Positions 31,836 through 39,818 of a stretch of 64,000 nucleotides of DNA are shown here, piece after piece. The DNA comes from Streptomyces xanthii (GTDB taxonomy: Bacteria; Actinomycetota; Actinomycetes; Streptomycetales; Streptomycetaceae), in assembly GCF_014621695.1 (NCBI RefSeq), contig NZ_CP061281.1, forward strand, positions 7,440,001 to 7,504,000, read 5' to 3'. Position numbers and translations under genes: made by a program. The notes under the pieces were generated by a model that saw only the letters and a list, made by a program, of their open reading frames with translations, was not told where the DNA came from and ran no database searches. The first letter of the stretch is position 1, and every line of letters starts with the position of its first letter.

Positions 31836-32672
31836 ATGTCCATCTCCCGACGCACCGTCGTCACCGGCATCGCGGGCGGCACCGTGCTGACCGCCGCCGG
31901 CGGCGCATCCGCGGCCACGGCGGACGACGCCGCGCAGAACATCCTGAGCGCGGCGGGCGCCTGGAGGCAGACCGCGGCCGAGCGCGACATGCTGTACCGC
32001 CAGGCCTTCAACATCGCCCGCGACCGCGTCGACGCCGCACTGCGCGGAGGAGGCCGGCCGGGGAGCGCGGGCCGCAGACCGCTCGCGGTCGTCTCGGACG
32101 TCGACGACACCGTCCTGTCCTCCGACACCTACTGGGCGCGCCTGCTCACCGCCGGAAAGCAGGCCTTCGACGACACCCTGTGGGACACGTGGATCCGCGA
32201 GAACGGCCCCACGCCCACCCCCGGCGCCGTCGACTTCACCCACTACGCCGCAAGCAGGGGAGTGGAGGTCTTCTACGTCTCCTCCCGCGACCAGGGCCCC
32301 GACACCCAGGAGTTGGGCGTCGCCAACCTGCGTCATGCCGGGCTCGCCTTCGCCGACGACGCACACGTGACCATGCTCCGCGAGTCCTCGGACAAGGAGC
32401 CCGCCCAGCGCGAGATCGCGGCCCGGTACGAGGTCGTCGCCTACCTCGGCGACAACCTCAACGACTTCCGCCGCCGCTACTACGTGGACTCCGTCCCGCA
32501 GCGCAAGGCCCTGGCCGCGCAGGACGCCGAGCACTTCGGCCGCGACTTCGTCCTGTTCCCCAACAACACGGACGGGCACTGGATGCGGGCCGTCTTCGGG
32601 GAGAGCGAGCCGGCCGACACACCCGCGTACCGGGCGCGCATGCTGCGGGCCGCGCGGGGCGAACTGAACTGA
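31836..32672 (+). CDS. Secreted class C acid phosphatase (HAD superfamily IIIB)
   Basis: A 278-residue exported phosphatase related to the e(P4)/OlpA group. The N-terminus 'MSISRRTVVTGIAGGTVLTA' has a twin-arginine-like start and an 'ASA' cleavage site near residue 26, so Tat export is likely. The HAD motif I 'AVVSDVDDTVLSSDTYWARL' gives D-x-D-x-T; 'FYVSSRDQ' is motif II and 'VVAYLGDNLNDFRRRY' is motif IV. It probably removes phosphate from nucleotides outside the cell. RBS AGGAG. It converges with the gntR gene of the tetronate operon, 13 bp between stops. Confidence 0.9.
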   Translation: MSISRRTVVTGIAGGTVLTAAGGASAATADDAAQNILSAAGAWRQTAAERDMLYRQAFNIARDRVDAALRGGGRPGSAGRRPLAVVSDVDDTVLSSDTYWARLLTAGKQAFDDTLWDTWIRENGPTPTPGAVDFTHYAASRGVEVFYVSSRDQGPDTQELGVANLRHAGLAFADDAHVTMLRESSDKEPAQREIAARYEVVAYLGDNLNDFRRRYYVDSVPQRKALAAQDAEHFGRDFVLFPNNTDGHWMRAVFGESEPADTPAYRARMLRAARGELN

Positions 32673-32685
32673 CGCCGGGGCCGGT

Positions 32686-33444
32686 TCAGCTCCTGGCGTC
32701 CAGCTCCACGTCCATCCGCTCCGCCTCGTCCCAGAACTCGGGATCGGCCTCCTGCAGACGGGCGGCCGCGTGCTCCATGTGGCGGCGCGCGGCCGAGCGG
32801 GCGGCCTCCGGGTCGCCCGCCTCGATCGCGGTCAGGATGGCGTGGTGCTCCTCGCGGACGGCGTCGAAGAAGTCGCCGCGGCGGGCCTCGTTGGCCCGTG
32901 TGACACGGATGCCGCCCCGGGAGACCTCGCCCAGATAGCGGACCGTGGAGACCAGGACCGGGTTGCCCGTCGACTCGGCGACGGAGCGGTGGAACGCGAG
33001 GTCCTCCTCCACACCGTCGCCGCCGGCCTCGACCGCGGTGTCGATCGCGGTCAGCGCGGCCCGCATGCGCGCGACGTCGGCGCGGGTCGCGCGCGACGCC
33101 GCGAGATGGGCGGCCTCGGCCTCCATCGCGCGGCGCACCTCGACGACCTGCAGCACCTTCGCCTTGGTGTCGGTGGCCCCGGTGTCGGCCTCCAGGTCCA
33201 GGGGACGGGTGCGGCGCGGCAGCACGAAGACGCCGCGGCCCTGCCGGGGCTCGACCAGGCCCGCGTTGCGCAGCCGGGACACCGCCTCGCGGATCACCGT
33301 ACGGCTGACACCGAGCTGCTTGACGAGCTCGACCTCGGTCGGCAGCTTGTCGCCCGCGGTCAGCCGCCCCGACTCGATCTCCTCGGTGAGCATGGCCGCG
33401 ACACGATCGGCCAGCCGCACGGGCCCGTCCACCTTGTTGAACAT
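32686..33444 (-). CDS. GntR/FadR family regulator of the tetronate operon
   Basis: A 252-residue regulator: N-terminal winged helix ('LPTEVELVKQLGVSRTVIRE', then 'LRNAGLVEPRQGRGVFVLPR') and C-terminal FCD ligand domain ('VVEVRRAMEAEAAHLAASRA', 'EDLAFHRSVAESTGNPVLVS', with metal-binding Asp/His pattern). It is the last gene of the leftward operon, 4 bp after denD, which implies autoregulation. Its likely operator is the 9-3-9 palindrome in front of ltnD. The effector is probably a tetronate or pathway intermediate (inference). Confidence 0.9.
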   Translation of the reverse strand: MFNKVDGPVRLADRVAAMLTEEIESGRLTAGDKLPTEVELVKQLGVSRTVIREAVSRLRNAGLVEPRQGRGVFVLPRRTRPLDLEADTGATDTKAKVLQVVEVRRAMEAEAAHLAASRATRADVARMRAALTAIDTAVEAGGDGVEEDLAFHRSVAESTGNPVLVSTVRYLGEVSRGGIRVTRANEARRGDFFDAVREEHHAILTAIEAGDPEAARSAARRHMEHAAARLQEADPEFWDEAERMDVELDARS

Positions 33445-33448
33445 GACT

Positions 33449-34501
33449 TCAGTCTATCGGCGCGAGTGCGGCCGCCCCCGCCGAGGCCAGGGCCCCGGCC
33501 GTCACCGCGTCCGCGTGGTCGGCGACGTACTGCCGCACCACCGACGCGAAGTCGGGATCGGGCGTCAGGCCGAGCCCGGCGGCGCGCGCGTTGTCGAACG
33601 CGGCCGGCCAGGACCCGACGATCGCCTCCACGGCCGGGTCCGGAGCGACCGTCACGAGATCGGCGACCGCGTCCCCGGCCACCTCACGCAGGGTGTCCAG
33701 CATCTCGGCGACCGTGACGGTGAGGGCCGGCAGATTGACCGGGAGCCCGCCGGACAGCCGCCCGGGGCCTTCGCCCCGCTCGGCCTGGGCCACCCGCAGG
33801 ATGCCCGCCACGGTGCGGCGCGGGGAGGCGAGCGCGACCCGCAGGCCGGGGCCGACCGGGCAGACCGAGGGGAGCCCGGCGAGCGGCTCGCGCACGATCC
33901 CCGACAGGAAGCCCGAAGCGGCGGCGTTCGGCCTGCCCGGGCGCACCGACACCGTCATCAGGCGGGTGACCCGCCCGTCGAGGAAGCCGCGCCGGGTGTA
34001 CTCGGCGACGAGCTGCTCGCAGATCCGCTTCTGCACGCCGTAGCTGGACTGCGGCGTCGGCAGCGTCGTCTCGTCGACGACCGCCGGCAGGGGCAGCGCG
34101 GCGTCCGAGCCGTACACGGCGACGCTACTGGCGAGGACGAGACGCACCAGCGGGCCGCCGGCCGCGGACTGGGCGCGGGCGGCTTCGAGCAGGGCGCGGG
34201 TCGTGTCCAGATTGGCGCCCATGCCGAGGTCGAAGTCCGCCTCGCACTCGGCCGACACCGCGGCCGCGAGATGCAGGACCACGTCCACCGCCTCGGCGAA
34301 CAGGTCGCCGAGGCGCTCGGTGAGATCGCCCTGGACGACCTCGGTCAGCGGGTCGGCGGTCAGCGGCGAGGTGTCCGGGACGAACCGGTCGGCGAGGACG
34401 ATCCGTTCGACGGGCCGGCCGTCGAACGTGCGCTGCTCCAGCAGGGCCTCGGCGACCTGGCGGCCCAGGAAGCCGAAGCCGCCCGTGATGACGATCCTCA
34501 T
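33449..34501 (-). CDS. denD: D-erythronate dehydrogenase
   Basis: A 350-residue extended SDR: '[20 protein letters not shown]' (G-x-x-G-x-x-G) with the family block '[10 protein letters not shown]', '[20 protein letters not shown]', and the catalytic Tyr/Lys in '[13 protein letters not shown]' (Y-x-x-x-K). DenD proteins oxidise D-erythronate to 2-oxo-tetronate with NAD(P)+. Its start overlaps the otnI stop (ATGA), so translation is coupled to the isomerase that takes its product. Family members were long annotated as generic nucleotide-sugar epimerases; operon context decides the call here. Confidence 0.88.
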   Translation of the reverse strand: MRIVITGGFGFLGRQVAEALLEQRTFDGRPVERIVLADRFVPDTSPLTADPLTEVVQGDLTERLGDLFAEAVDVVLHLAAAVSAECEADFDLGMGANLDTTRALLEAARAQSAAGGPLVRLVLASSVAVYGSDAALPLPAVVDETTLPTPQSSYGVQKRICEQLVAEYTRRGFLDGRVTRLMTVSVRPGRPNAAASGFLSGIVREPLAGLPSVCPVGPGLRVALASPRRTVAGILRVAQAERGEGPGRLSGGLPVNLPALTVTVAEMLDTLREVAGDAVADLVTVAPDPAVEAIVGSWPAAFDNARAAGLGLTPDPDFASVVRQYVADHADAVTAGALASAGAAALAPID

Positions 34502-35316
34502 GCGTGGTCCTTCGGTGACGTGTGCGGAAACTCGGTGCGCAGAGCGCGGAGCCAGTCGAGGCCCTCGCTCGTGCCGGCCGCGGGGAAGTACTCGCAGCCG
34601 ATCCAGCCGTCGTACTCCAGGTCGTCGATGACGGCACAGAGGTGACGGAGGTTCAGCTCGCCGCGGTCCGGCTCGTGGCGGTCGGGCACACCGGCGATCT
34701 GCAGATGGCCGACCCGGCCGGACGGCAGGTCGCGGCGGAGCGTCGTGGTGAGGTCGCCCTCGACGATCTGGCAGTGGTACAGGTCGAGCTGCACCTTCAG
34801 ATTGGGGGCGCCCACCTCCTGGACCACGGCGTGCGCGTCCGCCTGGCGGTTCAGGAAGTAGCCGGGAATGTCCCGGGTGTTGATGGGCTCGATCAGGATG
34901 TCCACCCCGGCGCTCGCCGCCTGCCGCGCGGCGTACGCCAGGTTCGCGACATACGTGTCACGGTGCCGGGCCCGGTCGGCGTCCGGGGCGACGAGGCCCG
35001 CCATCAGGTGCACGCGCGGGCTGCCGAGCGCGGCCGCGTACTCCAGCGCCCGGTCGACGCCCTCGCGCAGCTCCGCCTCCCGGCCGGGCAGCGCCGCGAG
35101 ACCGCGCTCGCCGTGCTCCCAGTCGCCGGGCGGCGCGTTGAACAGGACCTGGCGCAGGCCGTGTCCGTCGAGGCGGGCGCGGAGCTCGCCGGCCGCGTAG
35201 GCGTACGGGAAGAGGTACTCGACGGCGTCGAAGCCGTCCGCCGAGGCCGCGGCGAAGCGGTCGGGGAAGTCCTGCTCCGGGTACAGCGTCGACAGGTTCG
35301 CTGCGAACCTCGGCAT
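34498..35316 (-). CDS. otnI: 2-oxo-tetronate isomerase (hydroxypyruvate-isomerase-like)
   Basis: A 272-residue TIM-barrel sugar isomerase: '[20 protein letters not shown]', '[20 protein letters not shown]', metal/acid ligands in '[19 protein letters not shown]', '[16 protein letters not shown]', '[19 protein letters not shown]' and '[10 protein letters not shown]'. Formerly annotated Hyi (hydroxypyruvate isomerase). In tetronate operons it converts 2-oxo-tetronate to 3-oxo-tetronate. AGGAG precedes the ATG. It overlaps denD by 4 bp and lies 34 bp after the transporter gene. Confidence 0.9.
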   Translation of the reverse strand: MPRFAANLSTLYPEQDFPDRFAAASADGFDAVEYLFPYAYAAGELRARLDGHGLRQVLFNAPPGDWEHGERGLAALPGREAELREGVDRALEYAAALGSPRVHLMAGLVAPDADRARHRDTYVANLAYAARQAASAGVDILIEPINTRDIPGYFLNRQADAHAVVQEVGAPNLKVQLDLYHCQIVEGDLTTTLRRDLPSGRVGHLQIAGVPDRHEPDRGELNLRHLCAVIDDLEYDGWIGCEYFPAAGTSEGLDWLRALRTEFPHTSPKDHA

Positions 35317-35350
35317 GGGTGGCTCCTGGGGGGTGTCGGACGGTGCGGCG

Positions 35351-36658
35351 TCAGCGGTTGACGACGCTCTTCTTCGTGGTGAGGACGGCCGCGGCGCCGA
35401 TGACGAGGGCGAGGGCCAGTACGTACATCGGTATCGCCGTCGAGCCGGTCGAGTCCTTCAGCGCTCCGATCATGTACGGGCTGACGAAACCGGCGAGATT
35501 GCCGACCGAGTTGATCGCGGCGAGGCCCGCGGCCGCCGCCGTGCCGCCGAGGAAGGCGGTGGGCAGCGACCAGAACAGCGGGGCGCACGTGAGCACGCCG
35601 GCCGCGGCGATCGACAGGGCGACCAGGGACAGCGCCGTCGATCCGGTCCAGCTCGCCGCCATCGAGAAGCCGGCGGCGCCCATGAGCGAGGGGACGACCA
35701 GGTGCCAGCGGCGCTCGCGGCGCTTGTCGGCCGAGAGACCGAACAGGTTCATGGCGACGAGCGCGGCCACGTACGGGACGGCGCTGAGCACGCCGATCGC
35801 GAGGGCGCCCTCGATGCCGGTGGACTCGACGAACGTGGGCATCCAGAACGTCAGCGCGTACTGGCCCATCACGAAGCAGAAGTAGATGAGGCACATCAGC
35901 CACACCTTGCCGTCGCGGAAGGCGTCGAGGGCACGGCCGTGGACGCTGTGCCGCTCGGCGTCGGCGGCGACGGCGCGCTCGACGACGTCCTTCTCCTCGT
36001 CGGTGAGCCACTTGGCGTCCCGTACGCCGTTGTCGAGCCAGTACAGGGTGACGACACCGATGAGCACGGCGGGGACGGCCTCCACGAGGAACAGCCACTG
36101 CCAGCCGTCCCAGCCGCCCAGACCGTGGAACACGTCCATGATCCAGCCGGAGAGCGGGTTGCCGAAGATGCCGGCCACGGGGATCGCGGACATGAACAGT
36201 GCGATCACGCGGGCCCGGCGCTGGGAGGGGAACCAGTACGTGCAGTACAGGATGACGCCGGGGTAGAAGCCGGCCTCGGCGGCGCCGAGCAGGAAGCGGA
36301 GCACGTAGAACGTCGCCTCGTTGGAGACGAACACGAACGCCGCGGACACCACGCCCCAGCTGATCATGATGCGGGCGATCCAGGTGCGGGCGCCCACGCG
36401 CTGCAGCAGCAGGTTCGAGGGCACCTCGAAGAGGAAGTAGCCGATGAAGAACAGGCCGGCGCCGAGGCCGTACGCCGCCTCGCTGAAGCCGAGGTCCGCG
36501 GACATCTGCAGCTTGGCGAAGCCGACGTTGACGCGGTCCAGGTAGGAGACGACATAACACAGCATCAGGAAGGGGACGATGCGGCGGACCACTTTGCGGA
36601 ACACGGCGTTCTCACGCGCCAGTTCGGGGGTGGTCTCCGTGGGCACGGTCGTGGGCAT
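35351..36658 (-). CDS. MFS transporter, anion:cation symporter (ACS) family
   Basis: A 435-residue, 12-helix transporter of the ACS group that imports organic and sugar acids. It starts with the family segment '[20 protein letters not shown]', then '[20 protein letters not shown]', '[20 protein letters not shown]' and a central loop. Position inside the tetronate operon makes it the uptake system for threonate/erythronate (inference). ATG 36658 has AAGGAA 9 bases upstream; a GTG three codons earlier overlaps that site. The 78-bp gap to otnC is the largest in the operon. Confidence 0.9.
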   Translation of the reverse strand: MPTTVPTETTPELARENAVFRKVVRRIVPFLMLCYVVSYLDRVNVGFAKLQMSADLGFSEAAYGLGAGLFFIGYFLFEVPSNLLLQRVGARTWIARIMISWGVVSAAFVFVSNEATFYVLRFLLGAAEAGFYPGVILYCTYWFPSQRRARVIALFMSAIPVAGIFGNPLSGWIMDVFHGLGGWDGWQWLFLVEAVPAVLIGVVTLYWLDNGVRDAKWLTDEEKDVVERAVAADAERHSVHGRALDAFRDGKVWLMCLIYFCFVMGQYALTFWMPTFVESTGIEGALAIGVLSAVPYVAALVAMNLFGLSADKRRERRWHLVVPSLMGAAGFSMAASWTGSTALSLVALSIAAAGVLTCAPLFWSLPTAFLGGTAAAAGLAAINSVGNLAGFVSPYMIGALKDSTGSTAIPMYVLALALVIGAAAVLTTKKSVVNR

Positions 36659-36736
36659 GAGGAGCACTTCCTTGTGCGGCTCGGTGGGAACGAGCGGACG
36701 GGGACGGCCGGCCGGGGGACGGGCCGGGCGGGAAGG

Positions 36737-37423
36737 TCACCAGGCGGCGCCGAAGGCCTCTCTCAGTTCGGCGACGGCGTGGTCGGGGAGCGGCTCGGGC
36801 GTGCGGGGGGTGGTGAGCCAGAGCCGGGCCGTCTCCTCGAGTTCTTCGAGGACGGCGAGCGCGGAAGCGGCGTCCGGGCCCCAGACGACGGGGCCGAGAC
36901 GGTCGAGCAGCACGGCCCTGATGGGGGTGCCCTCGGCGGCGCGGGCGGCGATCCGCTCGGTCACCAGGTCGGCGACGCGCGGATCTCCGGGCCGGTGGTA
37001 GGGGACGAGCGGGACGTGCCCCACCTTCATGACGTAGTACGGGGTGATCGGCGGAAGGACGTCGTCCGGCCGCCACACACCGGCCAGGGTGAGCGCGACC
37101 AGGTGCGTGGAGTGGGTGTGCAGGACGAAGCGGGCCGTGGGGTCGGCGGCGTAGATCCGGCGGTGGAGGGTGAGCGTCTTGCTGGCCCGGTCGCCCGCGA
37201 GCTGCCGTCCGTCGGCGTCGACGAGGGCGAGCCGGTCGGCGTCGAGGAAGCCGAGCGCCGCGTCGGTCGGTGTGATCAGGTGGCCGCGCCCGTCGTCGAG
37301 CCGGGCGCTGATGTTGCCCGCGCTGGCGTGCACGTATCCGCGGGCGAACAGGCTGCCGCCGACGCGGACGATCTCGGCGCGCGCGGCCTCGGTCGCGGGC
37401 TCCTGCTCCGGCGGGAGCGTCAT
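36737..37423 (-). CDS. otnC: 3-oxo-tetronate 4-phosphate decarboxylase (class II aldolase fold)
   Basis: A 228-residue member of the L-ribulose-5-phosphate epimerase/fuculose aldolase family: 'GYVHASAGNISARLDDGRGH', zinc His pair 'FVLHTHSTHLVALTLAG' (H-x-H), 'MKVGHVPLVPYHRPGD' and 'AVLLDRLGPVVWGPD' (third His replaced by the L-D-R-L-G pattern at that position). OtnC enzymes split 3-oxo-tetronate 4-phosphate to DHAP and CO2. The ATG overlaps the otnK stop (ATGA), showing tight translational coupling. Confidence 0.88.
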   Translation of the reverse strand: MTLPPEQEPATEAARAEIVRVGGSLFARGYVHASAGNISARLDDGRGHLITPTDAALGFLDADRLALVDADGRQLAGDRASKTLTLHRRIYAADPTARFVLHTHSTHLVALTLAGVWRPDDVLPPITPYYVMKVGHVPLVPYHRPGDPRVADLVTERIAARAAEGTPIRAVLLDRLGPVVWGPDAASALAVLEELEETARLWLTTPRTPEPLPDHAVAELREAFGAAW

Positions 37424-38703
37424 GCGGCCACCTCGTCGAGCAGGGTGAACGCCGAGGTGAAGAAGTCCGGCCCGCCGAAGTTCCCCGACTTGAGGGCGAT
37501 GTGCAGGGTGCCGGCGCCGTACGGGAGCGGCGCCGCGCACCAGGGCACGCCCGGGTCGATCTGCGGCCCGATGCGCAGCCCGGTCAGGCCGAGGGCCTGC
37601 ACGACCGCGCCCGAGGTCTCGCCGCCGGCGACGACGAGCCGGCGCACGCCGCGCTCCACCAGCCCCTGGGCGACGCGCGCGAGCGTGCCCTCGACCAGCG
37701 CTCCCGCGTCGGCCGCGCCGAGCTCGGCCTGCACGGCCCGTACGGCGTCGGGCGACCCGGTCGAGTACACGAGGACGGGCCCTTCGGGCAGCTGCCGCTC
37801 GGCGAAGGCGAGGGCCTCGGCGGCGACGTCCTCGCCCGCCGCGATCCGCAGCGGATCCACGCTGAACGCGGGCCGGCCCGTGGCCAGGAACGCCCGCACC
37901 TGCCCGTTCGTGGCGGCGGACACCGAACCGGCGACGACCGCCGCGTGCCCGGACGCCACCGGCAGCCGCGCCGCGTCCGGCGAGGGCGCGACACCCCAGT
38001 TCGCCGGCAGGCCGATCGCCAGCCCCGAACCCGCCGTCACCAAGGGCAGGTTCGCGACGGCGGCGCCCAGACGCAGCAGGTCCTCGTTCGAGACCGCGTC
38101 GACGATCGCGGCCCCGACTCCGGCCTTGCGCAGCTCGTCGATCCGGGCGGCGATCGCGTCGGGTCCGGCGGCGACGACCGTGTGGTCGACGAGCCCGACG
38201 GGGCGCCGCATCTGCGCCCCCAGCACGGACACCAGGTTGGAGTCGGTCATCGGGGTGAGCGGATGGTGGCGCATGCCGCTGTCGCCGAGCAGGACGTCAC
38301 CGACGAAAAGATGGCCCTTGAAGACGGTGCGGCCGTTGTCGGGGAACGCGGGCGTCGCCACGGTGAAGTCCGTCCCGAGCGCGTCCATCAGGGCTTCGGT
38401 GACCGGGCCGATGTTCCCGGCCGGCGTCGAGTCGAAGGTCGAGCAGTACTTGAAGTAGATCTGCCCGGCGCCCGCCGAGCGCAGCCACTCCAGGGCGCGC
38501 AGCGAGGCGTCGACGGCCTCGGCCGCCGGGACCGTCCGCGACTTGAGCGCGATGACGACCGCGTCCGCGTCCCGCGGCACGTTCGTTCCGTCCTGCGGTA
38601 CGTCGATCAGCTGGACCACGCGCAGGCCCGCGCGCACCAGGTTGTTGGCGAGGTCGGTCGCGCCGGTGAAGTCGTCGGCGATGCATCCGAGGCGCAGGGC
38701 CAT
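37420..38703 (-). CDS. otnK: 3-oxo-tetronate kinase (DUF1537 four-carbon acid sugar kinase)
   Basis: A 427-residue two-domain kinase. The N-terminal substrate domain carries the hallmark 'LGCIADDFTGATDLANNLVR' and 'AVVIALKSRTVPAAEAVDAS', 'YFKYCSTFDSTPAGNIGPVT'. The C-terminal nucleotide-binding domain has 'LVVAGGETSGAVVQALGLTG' and 'HIALKSGNFGGPDFF'. It phosphorylates 3-oxo-tetronate at C4 with ATP. It begins 1 bp after the ltnD stop and overlaps otnC. DUF1537 kinases are found almost only in acid-sugar operons, so context and family agree. Confidence 0.92.
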   Translation of the reverse strand: MALRLGCIADDFTGATDLANNLVRAGLRVVQLIDVPQDGTNVPRDADAVVIALKSRTVPAAEAVDASLRALEWLRSAGAGQIYFKYCSTFDSTPAGNIGPVTEALMDALGTDFTVATPAFPDNGRTVFKGHLFVGDVLLGDSGMRHHPLTPMTDSNLVSVLGAQMRRPVGLVDHTVVAAGPDAIAARIDELRKAGVGAAIVDAVSNEDLLRLGAAVANLPLVTAGSGLAIGLPANWGVAPSPDAARLPVASGHAAVVAGSVSAATNGQVRAFLATGRPAFSVDPLRIAAGEDVAAEALAFAERQLPEGPVLVYSTGSPDAVRAVQAELGAADAGALVEGTLARVAQGLVERGVRRLVVAGGETSGAVVQALGLTGLRIGPQIDPGVPWCAAPLPYGAGTLHIALKSGNFGGPDFFTSAFTLLDEVAA

Positions 38704-38704
38704 G

Positions 38705-39670
38705 TCAGTTCTCCTCCTGCGGTGCGGTCTTCGCAGCGGGCAGTTCGACGCCGGGGAAGATCTTGATGACGGCACTGTCGTCCTCGCCGCCCAGACCGGA
38801 CGCGGACGCCTGCAGGAACATCTGGTGGGCGGTGGCCGACAGCGGCAGCGGGAACGTCTCGGGCCGCGCCGCGTCCAGGACGAGCCCGAGGTCCTTGACG
38901 AAGATGTCGACGGCGGACAGCGGCGTGTAGTCCCCGGCCAGCACATGGGCCATCCGGTTCTCGAACATCCACGAGTTGCCCGCGCTGTGCGTGATCACCT
39001 CGTACAGCGCCTCGGCCGGCACCCCGGACCGGATGCCGAACGCCATGGCCTCCGCCGCGGCGGCGATGTGCACGCCCGCGAGCAGCTGGTTCACGATCTT
39101 CACCTTGGAGCCGAGCCCGGCCGAGTCGCCGAGCCGGTAGACCGCGGCGCTCATCGCGTCGAGCACCGGACCGGCGAGCGCGTACGCCTCCGGGCCGCCG
39201 GACGTCATCATCGTCAGCTCACCGGACGCGGCCCGAGCGGCGCCGCCCGAGATGGGGGCGTCCAGGTAGCGGATCCCGGACGCGGCCAGCCGCTTCTCGA
39301 GCGCGGCGGAGAAGGCCGGGTCGACGGTGGAGCACATGACGTACACGGAGCCGGGCCGCAGCCGCTCCGCGGCGCCGCCCGTGCCCTCGCCGTCACCGAA
39401 CAGCACCGCCTCGACCTGCGCCGCGTTGACGACGACACCGACCAGGACGTCCACCTCGGCCGCCAGATCGCCGCCGGAGGCGTACGCGGTGCCGCCGTCG
39501 CGGGCGAACTCCGCGGCCACCTCGGCGCGCAGGTCGTGGACCCCGACGGAGAATCCGGCCGCGCGCAGGCTGCGGGCCATGCCGAGGCCCATGGCGCCGA
39601 GGCCGATGACGCCGACGCGGGTCGACGACGCCGTCGGCGCGGTCGGTGCCGGGTGTTCCTGGTCGTTCAT
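38705..39670 (-). CDS. ltnD: L-threonate dehydrogenase (beta-hydroxyacid dehydrogenase family)
   Basis: A 321-residue 3-hydroxyisobutyrate-dehydrogenase-like enzyme: 'RVGVIGLGAMGLGMARSLRA' (Rossmann G-x-G-x-x-G), 'YLDAPISGGAARAASGELTM' (substrate G-G-x-x-x-A-x-x-G motif) and 'GSKVKIVNQLLAGVHIAAAA' (catalytic Lys in K-x-x-N). LtnD oxidises L-threonate to 2-oxo-tetronate with NAD+. It is the first gene of the leftward operon. ATG 39670 is preferred; a GTG 13 codons upstream is possible. Its promoter region holds the 9-3-9 palindrome. Confidence 0.9.
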   Translation of the reverse strand: MNDQEHPAPTAPTASSTRVGVIGLGAMGLGMARSLRAAGFSVGVHDLRAEVAAEFARDGGTAYASGGDLAAEVDVLVGVVVNAAQVEAVLFGDGEGTGGAAERLRPGSVYVMCSTVDPAFSAALEKRLAASGIRYLDAPISGGAARAASGELTMMTSGGPEAYALAGPVLDAMSAAVYRLGDSAGLGSKVKIVNQLLAGVHIAAAAEAMAFGIRSGVPAEALYEVITHSAGNSWMFENRMAHVLAGDYTPLSAVDIFVKDLGLVLDAARPETFPLPLSATAHQMFLQASASGLGGEDDSAVIKIFPGVELPAAKTAPQEEN

Positions 39671-39722
39671 GCGGGGTACCTGCCTCTGTTCCTGCCGCTG
39701 CGCAGCCACTGTCCGTCCATCA

Positions 39723-39743
39723 GCAGGTCATATGATGACCTGC
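39723..39743. promoter_or_regulatory. Perfect 9-3-9 palindrome, probable GntR operator of the tetronate operon
   Basis: GCAGGTCAT-ATG-ATGACCTGC is a perfect 21-bp inverted repeat, ending 53 bp upstream of the ltnD start. Its TCAT/ATGA core resembles known FadR-subfamily operators (T-x-x-T-x-x-x-A-x-x-A symmetry). It lies between ltnD and the end of the AfsR-like gene, so it can only serve the leftward operon promoter. The match to the operon's own GntR protein is inference. Confidence 0.65.
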
Positions 39744-39818
39744 GCGCGACAACGAGTACAGAGTGATGCCGGTCACATTTAACGGAAGAGGTGGCGCCTC
39801 GCGTTCCCGGGGGAGCGG

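Noticed and set aside
35315..38458. Open frame of more than 1000 codons on the plus strand
   Set aside because: It runs antisense to four clear tetronate genes, is low-complexity Gly/Arg/Glu/Asp sequence and has no family motif; a GC-bias shadow.
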